A stretch of 64,000 nucleotides of DNA, taken from positions 62,001-126,000 of the forward strand of contig NZ_JABAHZ010000010.1 of NCBI RefSeq assembly GCF_012641265.1. Direction: 5' to 3'. Of the stretch, positions 52,395 through 62,700 are shown one piece after another. Each line of letters begins with the position of its first letter. The first letter of the stretch is position 1. The notes below the pieces were generated by a model. It had not been told where the DNA came from and did no database searches. It saw only the letters and a program-made list of their open reading frames with translations. Source of the stretch: Chitinophaga eiseniae. GTDB taxonomy: Bacteria; Bacteroidota; Bacteroidia; Chitinophagales; Chitinophagaceae. The translations under genes and the position numbers were made by a program.

Positions 52395-54827
52395 TTATTC
52401 TGTTTTGAGCGCTTTCACAGGGTTCATCAAAGCAGCTTTGACGGACTGGAACGAAACGGTGAAAAGCGCGATGAATAGCGCGATCAGGCCTGCTATTACG
52501 AACAAAGACCAATTGATATCGGTTTGGTAGGCAAAATTTTCCAGCCAGCGATGCATGCCATACCATACCAGCGGAATAGCCAGGATAATGGCGATCAGCA
52601 CCAGTTTCAGGAAATCTTTTGATAACAATATCACCACGTTTTGTACGCTGGCGCCCAATATTTTGCGTATACCTATTTCTTTGGTACGTTGCTCTGCTGT
52701 AAAGGCCGATAGTCCCAGTAATCCAAGGCAAGCCACTATAACCGCCAGTATGGAAAAGGTGGTAATGATACTGCCGGTACGTTGTACATCTGCATACATC
52801 CTGGCAAAGTTTTCATCCAGGAAGGTATAACGGATAGGCTGATGCGGCGCAAATTCTTTCCAGACGCCGGTGATGGCAGTAATCAATTTGGGAAAGTCGG
52901 CGGTATGGGTTTTCACGGCCACGATATCGGGGCTGTTGCCCAGTCTCAGGCAAAGTGGCCCAATGGATTGTTTCATGGACTCAAAATGGAAGTTTTCTAC
53001 CATGCCAATAATCGTATAGGTGGTCCAGGCATTCGATACGCGTTTCCCGATGGGATCTTTAAGCGACAGTTTTTTAGCCATCTCCTGGTTAATCACCACG
53101 GCCTGGGAGTCGGTAGGCATGGTAGCAGAGAAATTGCGCCCCGCTATTATTTTTATGCCCAGGGTTTTCACATAGTCCTGGTCTACTATCCATATTTGTG
53201 TAGGCAGCTCACTTTCCAGTTCCCGTTTACCTTCATTCCAGAATCCGTTCTGATCGCGGCGGGTACCTTCTACCGGCAGGTAACCACTTACGGTGGCATT
53301 GCTCACCCCAGGTACCTGCAACAGGGCTTTCCTGAGCTCGGGCGCCCGTTCTTTCAGGGTACCGGCGCCCTGTATCACCATGACCTGTTCTTTGTCAAAT
53401 CCCAGCTTCTTATGCAGCATATACCCCATTTGCCGGTAGATGATCATCGTGGCAATAATGAGGACTACGGAGGCGGTGAATTGAAATACCACCAGGCCGC
53501 TGCGTATCGCGGCACTTTTGCTGCCGGCGGTCGTCGTGCCTTTCAGTACAGATACCGGTTGGAAAGCCGACAGGTAAAATGCCGGGTACAGCCCGGCTAC
53601 TATTCCGGTAAGAATGGCGGCCAGGAATATTCCGGGGGCAAACCACCCCGCCTGCCAGGGAATAGTGAGTGATTTGTCGGCCATGGTGTTGAAAAAAGGC
53701 AGTAACACCCAGGCGAGTGTAATACCCAGCAAAAAGGAAAGCAGGCTGTATAGCAGGGATTCACTGAGAAATTGATATACGAGGCCGGTTCGTTGTGCGC
53801 CAATGGCTTTCCGGAGCCCTACTTCTTTGGCCCTCCCGGCGGACCGGGCGGTGGCCAGGTTGATGAAGTTGATACAGGCAATCAATAAGATAAAGCCCGC
53901 TACGGCGCCAAAGAGCCATACCAGGCGTATATCGCCGTGGTGGAGGCCATCATCAACACCATCTGACCGGAGGTGAATGTCCCGCAGTGGTTGAAGAACA
54001 AGCGCGGCTTTTTTTGCCAGGGTGGCGACATTTACATCGCCTACTTCTTTCATAGCAGGAATAAAGTAATGCTCGATAATGCCGGTAGTTATCTTTTTTT
54101 CAAGTGCACTGTAATCCGTTCCTGGCCGCAGTTTCACATAAGTCGCGTAATTGGAGGCGCGCCAGAAAGTTTGTTCTCCCGGCCAGAATTCAACGCCGGC
54201 GAGGGTAATCAGGAAATTATGGCGGAAGTGGGTGGTGGCGGGGAAATCTTCAATAACGCCGGCTACCCGGTAAGGCTTGTCTATCTTGTTGTTAAGTACC
54301 AATAGCTTGCCCACGGGATTTTCGCCCGGGAAATACTTTTCCGCCTTGCTCCGCGTAATAACGATGGTGTTGGGGGCGGTGAGTGCCTGCGAGGCATCGC
54401 CGTAAATGAAATGCGGCTGTAAGATATCGAGCAGGGACTGGTCGGCATATACCAGCCCTTCTTCATAATTGTTTTCTGTCTGGTCGGAGCGCCGTACCTG
54501 GCTGTTGCCGCCATCACCCCAGCCTGGGCTATCGAGGTATCGTCCGGCCTTTTCTATTTCCGGGTAATCTTTTTCAACGGTGTTGGCCAGTGGCGCGGGC
54601 CAGGCAGTGCCTTTATTTAATTTACCGTTGTCGCTATAAGTACCTAATATGCGGTAGACCTGGTCGCCACCCGGAATCTGCCGGTCATAGCTCACTTCGT
54701 CTACGATATATAAAAAGATTAGTAAACATGCGGCAATACCCAGGGCAAATCCGCCAATTTTAATGGCGGCATACATTTTTTGCTTGGACAAATTCCGCCA
54801 GGCAATTTTAAAGTAGCTCTTTAACAT
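52395..54827 (-). CDS. FtsX/MacB-type ABC transporter permease
   Basis: ATG 54827 (MLKSYFKIAWRNLSKQKMYA) is the usual start of this family, although the frame is open 51 codons further upstream. The 810-residue product has a first membrane segment (IGGFALGIAACLLIFLYIV), a large periplasmic MacB_PCD domain, then FtsX membrane helices. A second periplasmic domain and a final FtsX block follow (TKEIGIRKILGASVQNVVILLS). Such permeases work with a separate ATPase, absent here, in export or envelope signalling. GTCCGG-AA-CCGGAC, an inverted repeat, lies upstream at 54943-54956. Confidence 0.9.
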   Translation of the reverse strand: MLKSYFKIAWRNLSKQKMYAAIKIGGFALGIAACLLIFLYIVDEVSYDRQIPGGDQVYRILGTYSDNGKLNKGTAWPAPLANTVEKDYPEIEKAGRYLDSPGWGDGGNSQVRRSDQTENNYEEGLVYADQSLLDILQPHFIYGDASQALTAPNTIVITRSKAEKYFPGENPVGKLLVLNNKIDKPYRVAGVIEDFPATTHFRHNFLITLAGVEFWPGEQTFWRASNYATYVKLRPGTDYSALEKKITTGIIEHYFIPAMKEVGDVNVATLAKKAALVLQPLRDIHLRSDGVDDGLHHGDIRLVWLFGAVAGFILLIACINFINLATARSAGRAKEVGLRKAIGAQRTGLVYQFLSESLLYSLLSFLLGITLAWVLLPFFNTMADKSLTIPWQAGWFAPGIFLAAILTGIVAGLYPAFYLSAFQPVSVLKGTTTAGSKSAAIRSGLVVFQFTASVVLIIATMIIYRQMGYMLHKKLGFDKEQVMVIQGAGTLKERAPELRKALLQVPGVSNATVSGYLPVEGTRRDQNGFWNEGKRELESELPTQIWIVDQDYVKTLGIKIIAGRNFSATMPTDSQAVVINQEMAKKLSLKDPIGKRVSNAWTTYTIIGMVENFHFESMKQSIGPLCLRLGNSPDIVAVKTHTADFPKLITAITGVWKEFAPHQPIRYTFLDENFARMYADVQRTGSIITTFSILAVIVACLGLLGLSAFTAEQRTKEIGIRKILGASVQNVVILLSKDFLKLVLIAIILAIPLVWYGMHRWLENFAYQTDINWSLFVIAGLIALFIALFTVSFQSVKAALMNPVKALKTE

Positions 54828-55021
54828 GAGAGTTGCTTTTTGGGTCCCGGTACAAGAATATTGCCGTCCTTTCAAATGCAGGGCAGTCAACGTTTGGGCG
54901 CTGATGAGCCGGCGAATTTTGTCCGCCAGCGAACGATTAAACGTCCGGAACCGGACATCCGGGGACCTACATGTTTGCATGCCGGTGGTAAAGCCGGTTG
55001 CTTTGTGCCGTCAGCACGTCA

Positions 55022-55459
55022 CTACAGTTGCCGCCATTGGTCAACTGTCATTTCAAATTTGATTTCGCCTTTTCCATGTACGCCTGTTTCTTTCCAGCCC
55101 GCTTTCTGGTAAAAGGATGCTGCCCGGGTACCGGGTGCGGTACCCAGCCACAGCGGCGTATCCGTTTGCGTAAAATACCAGTCCAGCATCACGTCATGTA
55201 GTTGCCTGCCGATGCCTTGTTTATCGAATTCTGGATGAACGAACAGGGCCCATATGTTGTGCTCCTGTAAATCAACAATGGAAAATCCTACTACCTGCCG
55301 GCCAATTTCACATACCCAGCCCTTGCCCCGGGTAAACAGGAAGGTTTCGCAGTCCTGGTCGGTGACCAGGTTGGGGTTCGACAACATATTTTCCCTCACC
55401 GCATTTCTCACGGTTTGTATTTGGGGAATGTCGTGGAGCCTGGCTTCTCTGATGATCAT
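55022..55459 (-). CDS. GNAT-family N-acetyltransferase
   Basis: ATG 55459 (MIIREARLHDIPQI) is the natural start; an upstream extension would run into the kinase gene. The 145-residue protein has the GNAT core with the acetyl-CoA-binding motif in IWALFVHPEFDKQGIGRQLH, and WLGTAPGTRAASFYQKAGW near the end. It transfers an acetyl group to an amine that cannot be predicted. It lies 13 bases after the TPR kinase gene and is probably co-transcribed with it. Confidence 0.9.
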   Translation of the reverse strand: MIIREARLHDIPQIQTVRNAVRENMLSNPNLVTDQDCETFLFTRGKGWVCEIGRQVVGFSIVDLQEHNIWALFVHPEFDKQGIGRQLHDVMLDWYFTQTDTPLWLGTAPGTRAASFYQKAGWKETGVHGKGEIKFEMTVDQWRQL

Positions 55460-55472
55460 AGGAGTAAATATT

Positions 55473-57335
55473 TTATGTTGTAGGAAGTGCCACAAAAAAA
55501 GTAGTTCCGTTGCCTGGCTGGCTTTCATACCAGATACGCCCCTTGTGTGCTTCTACGATTTGTTTGGATATGGCCAGGCCCAATCCGAAGGAATGTTCAC
55601 CTGCAGTGCCTTTTCTCCTGGAGGTAGTAAACATCTGGAATATATTGTCCTGCATGTTATCGGGAATGCCTATTCCGTTGTCTTTCACGGTAATCACCAC
55701 TTCGTGGGATTTTTCTTCCAGGTGAACGAAAATGTCGGCGCCATCCGGACTGAATTTAATAGCATTGGTAATAAGGTTACTCATGACCCGCCATATTTTT
55801 TCGCGGTTGATCGATAACGTTATGTGTGCGACGCCAAGGTGGATATGCTGTTTTTTATTTTCTGCTTTGAACTGTAATAGATCCACACAGTAGCGAAGCA
55901 TATCGTATATGTCAGCTTTCTCTTTTTTCAGTTCTTCGGAGCGGCTGTGCATCATTAAGAGGCTGTCTACCATTTCCATGGAACGTTCGCCGGAAGTTTT
56001 GATAAGGTCCAGCATCATCTGGTTGTCGGGCGACTGCTTCCCTTCTTCCAGCATCATGGAAGCGATGGAGGTCATGGCGCCGACGGGGTTGCGGAGGTCG
56101 TGCGCTACTATTTTCATGATCCTCGTATTGTCTTCCTGGCTTTGTTCCAGGGCAGTAAGCGTCGTTTGCAGGTAATTATTTTGTTCCGTTATTTTTTTAT
56201 TGAGCCGGTTAGACACCCGGTATTGCCGGTAAGTGAAAATAGCGAGTAATGCACAGATACTGCAAAGGCCAATTAATAACCAGATTTTCGATTCTTTATT
56301 GCGATTGCTGATGGTGAGTAGTTTGTTTGTTCCTTCGATATTGTTGTATTTAACATAGTCGCCGATGAAATTTTTCAGGTTGTCATTTTCTTTCGTGAGT
56401 GCATTTTCAAGTTGTTCATGTGCGCGACTGATATTGGCTGCGTTGCCGGTCCGTTTTGCGGCAGCCAGTATTGCCTGTGCGCCCGGTACCATCATATTGT
56501 CGTATCCCGTTTTCCGGGCAAGGTTATAGGCTTCATAATGGTACTTGAGTGCGCTATCGGGGTTACTTGGATCATAATAGCTGCCAATGCCGGATAAACC
56601 ATTCATTTCAAGTAGTTCGTTGTTCTGTCGCCGGCATTTGTCCAGGCTTTCTTTCAGTAACGGCAGGGCTTCTTTCTTTCCCTCGCTGATCATGACGTTC
56701 GCCTGCATTTGCATGATCATAATGGGAATCCATTCCGTCTTATGCCGGCGGGCAATGGCCTGCGATTTATCGAGGTAATAGTTGATACTGTCGGCGCTAA
56801 GGGACGGGGTACAGGTACAGTAATCGACATATAAAAGGCTCATGATGCTGTCTTGCTGCAAATGGCTGCCCATGGCCATGGCCTGGTGGAAGTAAGTCCT
56901 GGATTTGACGGTATCGGCTATTTGCGAATAGGTGATTGCCATGTTCATGAGCATTTGTACAACGTTGGCAGTATCGGCCATTCGCTCGTAACCTGTCAGT
57001 GCACTACTAAATAAGTTCAATGCTTCCCTGGTGAGCCCCCTGTTGGCAAGCGCAATAGCAATGACATTATCCGCATCCGTTTCACCTTTAAAATAGTGCA
57101 TGTGGTGCGCCAGGGCTTTGGCTTTAAGCCCGTAGTAAAAAACACTGTCTACGTTTTTGACCTGGTAAAGTATTCCTACCCGGTTCAGCGCGTTAACGAG
57201 TGCAATGCTGTCTTTGATGGATGACAACCGTGCCCTTTCTTCCCACATTTCTTTAGATTGAGCGATCGCGTTATTGATTATTAAAAATAGTAATAGCGCT
57301 AATAATAGGAAGGGTCCTGGCTTGGGTATATTCAT
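55473..57335 (-). CDS. TPR-containing sensor histidine kinase (HisKA type)
   Basis: The 620-residue protein has a signal peptide (FLLLALLLFLIINNAIAQ). TPR-like helices cover about residues 35-330, then a membrane segment (IWLLIGLCSICALLAIFTY) and coiled coil. A HisKA domain has the His in IVAHDLRNPVGAMTS. HATPase motifs are NLITNAIKFS, DNGIGIP and GLGLAISKQIVEAHKGRIW. Unlike the 12998 kinase it is of the classical HisKA type and has no regulator gene next to it, so its partner is elsewhere. Confidence 0.92.
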   Translation of the reverse strand: MNIPKPGPFLLLALLLFLIINNAIAQSKEMWEERARLSSIKDSIALVNALNRVGILYQVKNVDSVFYYGLKAKALAHHMHYFKGETDADNVIAIALANRGLTREALNLFSSALTGYERMADTANVVQMLMNMAITYSQIADTVKSRTYFHQAMAMGSHLQQDSIMSLLYVDYCTCTPSLSADSINYYLDKSQAIARRHKTEWIPIMIMQMQANVMISEGKKEALPLLKESLDKCRRQNNELLEMNGLSGIGSYYDPSNPDSALKYHYEAYNLARKTGYDNMMVPGAQAILAAAKRTGNAANISRAHEQLENALTKENDNLKNFIGDYVKYNNIEGTNKLLTISNRNKESKIWLLIGLCSICALLAIFTYRQYRVSNRLNKKITEQNNYLQTTLTALEQSQEDNTRIMKIVAHDLRNPVGAMTSIASMMLEEGKQSPDNQMMLDLIKTSGERSMEMVDSLLMMHSRSEELKKEKADIYDMLRYCVDLLQFKAENKKQHIHLGVAHITLSINREKIWRVMSNLITNAIKFSPDGADIFVHLEEKSHEVVITVKDNGIGIPDNMQDNIFQMFTTSRRKGTAGEHSFGLGLAISKQIVEAHKGRIWYESQPGNGTTFFVALPTT

Positions 57336-57474
57336 GTCGTATTAATAGGTATGTACAATTTACATTTTTTTATTGGAAAATGCCGGGCTTTCGTATGGTG
57401 AAGGTATACCAGCTATGTATTGCGGTGTAATTTGCAAATTTGATTATCTGCCATTGTTAATACTTTTCTTTTTA

Positions 57475-57582
57475 CTTTTAATAAGGTATGGAAGGATGCA
57501 CGTTCCTGACTGATATCGCCTTGAAATATTATCTAATCCTTATTTTGAATACCTGCGCGGGGGGCGCAGGTATTCTTTTTTA
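57475..57582 (+). ncRNA. Possible small RNA or leader with own promoter and terminator
   Basis: TTTG (57439-57442) and TACTTTTC (57461-57468) are 18 bases apart and resemble a promoter. A perfect 11-base stem AATACCTGCGC/GCGCAGGTATT with loop GGGGG and CTTTTTT ends at about 57582. No convincing gene lies between. The transcript would be about 105 bases. It could also be an attenuated leader of the sigma gene at 57673. The terminator is firm, the promoter less so. Confidence 0.5.
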
Positions 57583-57672
57583 CATACAACAACGTTTTTA
57601 TATAACTTTCATAAATAAGTCTTTATCTTGTTTGGCATTTTATGCCATTAATGTAATAGATTTATAGGTGAG

Positions 57673-58230
57673 ATGATGACCGATTACTCCCATTTTGCTG
57701 ATGAAGAGCTGGTTCAGATGATGGGTAAAGATGATCACAACGCCTTTACCACTATATATTACCGCTACTGGAAGCGGTTGTACGTACTGGCATATGATCG
57801 CTTACGCTCCCGTGAACTGGCTGAAGATGTGGTACAGGACGTACTTACCGGCCTGTGGCAACGGAGAGGACATACGATTATCCGGTCTTTGCCGGCCTAC
57901 CTGGCTACCGCCAGCCGCTACGCGGTGTTTACACAACTATCGAAATTGATGCCGGTGACACCGGTAGAAGCCTTGCCGGAAGCGGTGCAGGCTATAACCG
58001 ACGATGTGGCCACCATCCATTTCCTGCAGCAATCTATGCAGGAGCAGCTAAAACAACTACCCGAAAAATGCCGGATCGTTTTTGAATATAGCCGGGAAAA
58101 GGGAATGAGTAACAAAGAAATTGCCGCCGAGCTTCAGATCTCCGAGAAAGCGGTGGAAAAACATATCACCAAAGCCTTACAGCGTTTACGCGTACAATTC
58201 CGGAACTATTTTCACACCCTGGTACTGTAG
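57673..58230 (+). CDS. ECF RNA polymerase sigma factor
   Basis: The 185-residue sigma factor has region 2 with AFTTIYYRYWKRLYVLAYDR and EDVVQDVLTGLWQRRG. Region 4 has KCRIVFEYSREKGMSNKEIA and EKAVEKHITKALQRLRVQF. The start could be 57673 or the next ATG at 57676. It heads a sigma/FecR/SusC/SusD unit like that at 22249, but the sequence is clearly different from the duplicated pair. It probably activates the SusC/SusD genes at 59751 and 63302 when released by FecR. Confidence 0.93.
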   Translation: MMTDYSHFADEELVQMMGKDDHNAFTTIYYRYWKRLYVLAYDRLRSRELAEDVVQDVLTGLWQRRGHTIIRSLPAYLATASRYAVFTQLSKLMPVTPVEALPEAVQAITDDVATIHFLQQSMQEQLKQLPEKCRIVFEYSREKGMSNKEIAAELQISEKAVEKHITKALQRLRVQFRNYFHTLVL

Positions 58231-58249
58231 CGGAAAAATTTTTTTTCCG
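58231..58249 (+). terminator. Hairpin between sigma and fecR genes
   Basis: CGGAAAAA and TTTTTCCG pair around a TTT loop immediately after the sigma stop codon. The stem is mostly A-T, so it is more likely an attenuator or mRNA-end structure than a full stop. It may set the sigma to FecR ratio. Confidence 0.4.
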
Positions 58250-58317
58250 GAGAGGTAGGGTAGGGCATCCATTTTCCTACTCTACTTATATAGCACCTTA
58301 TTAAATCATGACTGTGG

Positions 58318-59469
58318 ATGGAAACTAAAGAGCTGGCCATACTATCGGAGAAGTACCTCGCGGGGAAAGCCAGCGAGGAAGAAACGAACCGGTTGTTGCA
58401 ATGGTACAATGCCTACGACGAGGCGACTTTAACCGTGCATATAGCGGCCGCAGAAGGTGAAACGGAGGCATCGCTGGAACAGCGCATGCACGCCCGTTTG
58501 CTGGCGGCAACGCTGCCATCCGAAAGCCAGCCCCGTTTGCGCCCGGTATTTTACAAAAGCTGGAGAGTGGCCGCGGCAGTGGTTTTATTACTGGGAGCAG
58601 GTATTACCTATTATGTCTCTACCAGTAAACCTAAAAATAGTACAGCTGCCAAAGCTTTACCTATAGCGCCCGGGGGCGATAAAGCCACCCTTACCCTGTC
58701 CGATGGTTCGGTAGTGAACCTGGATACCACCGGCAGCGGATGGGCCACCATACAGGGAAGCAGTAAAGTACAGAAAACCGGTAAAGGGGAAATTATTTAC
58801 CAGCATGGCGGCCCCGTGGCGGAAGCTGTGAGCAACAACGTACTACGCACGCCCCGGGGAGGGCAGTTTAAAATCAAGCTCCCCGATGGCACCGATGCCT
58901 GGCTGAATGCTTCCTCTTCTATCAGCTACCCTACGGCGTTTGCCGGTAAAGAAAGAGCGGTGACCGTTACCGGGGAAGTATATTTTGAAGTGGCGCCGAA
59001 TGCCCATCAACCCTTTTCGGTAAAGGTCAACAATATGGAAATACTGGTGCTGGGCACACATTTTAATGTGAATGCCTACCCGGATGAAAGTACCATGAAT
59101 ACCACCTTGCTGGAAGGCGCGGTGCTGGTAAGAGCCGGCAGCCAGTATAAACAGCTGGACCCCGGTCAGCAAGCCAGGGTAATGCCCGGCAAAGAGGAGA
59201 TCGTCTTTGTGAAAAAAGCAGATGTGAATAATGTGATGGCCTGGAAGAATGGTTACTTTTCGTTCGATGATGCAGATATACCCACCGTAATGCGACAATT
59301 GTCCAGGTGGTATAATATAGAAGTGAGCTATGCCGGCAAGATTCCGGAAGAGAGGTTTACAGGGGAGATTGGCAGAAGTCTGACACAGGAACAACTACTG
59401 AAAATACTGGCGCAGGCAAAGATTCAGTTTAAAGTAGAAGAGGGGAGAAAGCTTATCATTTATCCATAA
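58318..59469 (+). CDS. FecR-family anti-sigma factor
   Basis: The 383-residue protein starts METKELAILSEKYLAGKASE, the sigma-binding cytoplasmic part. A membrane segment (about 82-102, WRVAAAVVLLLGAGITYYV) is followed by the FecR domain (GGQFKIKLPDGTDAWLNASS, GEVYFEVAPN, VLGTHFNVNAYPDE). A C-terminal DUF4974-like domain (TVMRQLSRWYNIEVSYAG) touches the receptor's STN domain. It pairs with the sigma factor 87 bases upstream and the SusC at 59751. Confidence 0.93.
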   Translation: METKELAILSEKYLAGKASEEETNRLLQWYNAYDEATLTVHIAAAEGETEASLEQRMHARLLAATLPSESQPRLRPVFYKSWRVAAAVVLLLGAGITYYVSTSKPKNSTAAKALPIAPGGDKATLTLSDGSVVNLDTTGSGWATIQGSSKVQKTGKGEIIYQHGGPVAEAVSNNVLRTPRGGQFKIKLPDGTDAWLNASSSISYPTAFAGKERAVTVTGEVYFEVAPNAHQPFSVKVNNMEILVLGTHFNVNAYPDESTMNTTLLEGAVLVRAGSQYKQLDPGQQARVMPGKEEIVFVKKADVNNVMAWKNGYFSFDDADIPTVMRQLSRWYNIEVSYAGKIPEERFTGEIGRSLTQEQLLKILAQAKIQFKVEEGRKLIIYP

Positions 59470-59625
59470 TCAAAAACCAATCACCAACCATTGCTGATAC
59501 CACCAATATCAGCCACCATGATGCCAGGCACCACCAACGCCTGCATCGATTGCTATCCTGTCAAATTTCGTGCTATGAACGACAAGAGTCCACCGGACAG
59601 GGGCTAATTATGTTCATCCATAAAA

Positions 59626-59663
59626 AAAACCTGGTGTCAAGATTGGCGTCCGCACCAGGTTTT
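59626..59663 (+). terminator. Hairpin terminator between fecR and susC
   Basis: AAAACCTGGTG and CACCAGGTTTT form a perfect 11-base stem around a 16-base loop. It lies in the 281-base gap between fecR and susC, so susC probably has its own promoter, presumably the one served by the upstream sigma factor. No other clear element is seen in 59470-59750. Confidence 0.75.
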
Positions 59664-59750
59664 AGTAATGGTTAACTCATTCAGGAAAACGATTCTACTG
59701 CTTAAAAAAGCGGTTAGAAGCATTTTGTCAACCAAAAACCAATCTAAGGT

Positions 59751-62700
59751 ATGAAAATTAATGTTGTTCGCAGCGGGCATCACAACGACCCGTCTTTCAG
59801 CAACGCGTATTCCCATCAACCAGGGAGCGATTATGTCACCAAAATCTGGAGAGCAATGAAATTGACCGCCCTCTTTTTAACGGTACTGGCCCTGCACGTT
59901 TGTGCCAAGGGATTGTCACAAACGGTCAGTGTGTCCTGCAAGGATATGCCTTTACAGCAGGTATTCAGTATTATTAAACAACAAACCGGCTTCGTATTTT
60001 TTTATCGCAGCAAAGACCTGTCGGATATCACGCCAGTGTCGGCACAGCTGAAAGAAGTACCACTGAAAGTAGCCCTGGGAAAGCTGCTGCAGGATAAGCC
60101 ATTGACTTTCGACATGGAAGGCAACACCATCGTTATTTCCCGCAAAACAGCGGCGACGGAAATCACGGCAACCGAGCCAGTTCCCCCGCAGGAAGTGGAA
60201 GGGAAAATAGTGGACGCCAAAGGGACGCCCATCCCGGGTGTTTCTGTTCGCGTAAAAGGCAGCAACACGGCCGCTATTACGGATGCCACCGGGCATTTCC
60301 GCCTGAAGGAGGTAACCAGGAATGCCACCCTGTTGGTGTCCTGCGTAGGCTTCGAATCACAAACCTTCAACCTGGGAGGCAGGGTCCAGCTGGAAATAGA
60401 GCTGAAGGCCAAAGTCGACGACCTCAATCAATATGTGGTAGTCGGTTATGGCAGCACCAAACGGAAAGATCTCACCGGCTCCGTGGCCTCTGTCAATGTA
60501 GAAGAGGTGAAGAACGTTCCTTTCGCCAGCATCGACCAGGCACTGGCCGGTAAAGCCGCCGGCGTACAGGTGGTACAGGCCGACGGCTCACCCGGCGGCG
60601 TGGCCAAAATCCGCATCCGTGGCGGTACCTCCCTGCTGGGCGGGAACGATCCTTTATACATCATCGATGGGGTGCAGGTAACAATACAAAACCGGTATCT
60701 CCAGAACCAGGCGGAAGTGGTAAACCCGGTGGAAGGCGGCGGTAGCGACGACCGGAATGACGGCGTTTCCGGCTCCTTCTCCCGCGGATTAAACAGCCTC
60801 GCTGGTCTCAATATCAACGATATCGAAAGCATCGATATCCTTAAAGACGCTTCTGCCACGGCTATTTATGGTTCCAAGGCGGCCAACGGCGTGGTGATTA
60901 TCACTACCAAAAAAGGAAAGCTGAATCAAAAGCCTGTGCTGGAAGCCAACTACTACGCAGGCGTAAGTTCCCCTATCAAGGAAAAACTCCTGAATGCCAG
61001 CCAGTACCTAAGCCTCATCAAAGAAGCAGCGAAAAATCTGAACGATGCCAAAGCGCAAGCCGGTGCAAACCCGGATCCCAAGGCAACCGCTATCCTCACT
61101 GATCCCAGTTTCCTGGGCACGGCCAATACCGACTGGCTCAAACTGGTATTACGTAATGGCGTGTCGCACAATGCAGATATCTCTGTACGTGGCGGTGGCG
61201 CAGGGTCCAGGTACTATACCTCTCTCGCCTATACGAAGCAGGATGGGGTGTTAAAAGGTACCGACTTCTCCCGTATCTCGGGTAAAATAAGCCTGGATAA
61301 TGAAATTACGCAGCGCTTTAGGGTAATTACCAACCTGGATTATGGGTTCACTAAAAATAATATTACCAACGGTATTTATCCACAGGCGTTGTTTGCGCCG
61401 CCTACCTTACCGGCTTATAACCCTGATGGTAGCATCTACCAGTTCAAGGGATCACAGGTGGGCGCCTACGACTACCAGGGTTTTCAAAACCCGCTGGTAT
61501 TGCTGGATGGTATCAACCAGGGTAAAACGGCGTCCCTTATCGGGTCATTGAGCGGCGACTACGATATCCTGAAAGACCTGAAATTCAGAAGTACCCTGTC
61601 TGTCAACTATAATAACTACCACCAGCTGAACTATGAGCCCAGCACCGCGGTAATAGCCTCTCCGGATGGCACCAGCAGCTCCAATGGCGGTATCGGTTCG
61701 CAGGCGCAGACAGAAGACGTGAACCTGTTTTTCGAAAATACCCTTACCTGGGATAAACAATTTAATAAAAACAACCGCATCAACCTGTTGGGTGGTACCT
61801 CCTGGCAGAAATACCGTTTCAACTCTTTTTCCGCGTCAGGACAAGGGTTCCCGGATGATAAATTTCTCAATAATCTTTCTTCAGCCGCTGTTACACTCCC
61901 TTCTACAGGGATTTCCGGCCAAAACTCGTTGTTGAGTTTTTATGTACGTGCCAACTATGCGCTGAGAGAAAAATACCTCTTTACTTTTACCGGCCGCTCT
62001 GATGCTTCTTCCAAATTTCCGGAACATAACCGCGTAGGTTATTTCCCTTCCGGTGGTATCGCCTGGCGTATTTCCCAGGAGCCATTCATGCAGCATGTAA
62101 ACTGGGTGAATGAGTTGAAATTAAGAGCCAGTGCGGGTTACACAGGTACGCAGAACTTCGGCGACAATTTATATTATACCCTGTATACACCCGGTTCCTA
62201 TGGAGGTACCAATGCGCTGATCCCTACACAACTGGGAAATAGCCGGCTCAAATGGGAATCTACGTTACAGAAAGACCTGGGACTGGACTTTGAATTATTC
62301 AATTCCCGCCTGCGTGGGGTAGTGGGATATTATGAGAAGCATACCTCCGGGTTGTTGCTGCCTACCACGCTGGCGCCAAGTTCCTCCTATGGTAGTGTTG
62401 TGGCCAACATCGCCAACATCAGCAATAAAGGCCTGGAGATAGATTTACGGACAGATATCATCAGGCATAAATCTTTCCAGTGGACAGCCGCCATCAACCT
62501 GTCAGGCAATCGTTCTAAGGTAACGGATATCGACAAGGATTTCTCTGATCCCAATGATATCAATGCTTTTTCCCTGGGGAATAGTATTGTAAGAAAAAAT
62601 GAACCGCTCGGACTTTTCTATGGTAAGCAATTTGAAGGTATCATCCGTACACAGGAACAGTTAGACACCTATAAAAAAGCATATACGTATTATATGTACT

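Noticed and set aside
54828-54980. 51-residue N-terminal extension of the permease
   Set aside because: Family members begin at MLKSYFKIAWRNL; the extension has no hydrophobic or conserved feature.
57488-57667. 59-codon plus-strand frame starting MEGCTFLTDIALKYY
   Set aside because: It runs straight through a strong terminator hairpin and its T tract, and its second half is hydrophobic noise from AT-rich DNA.
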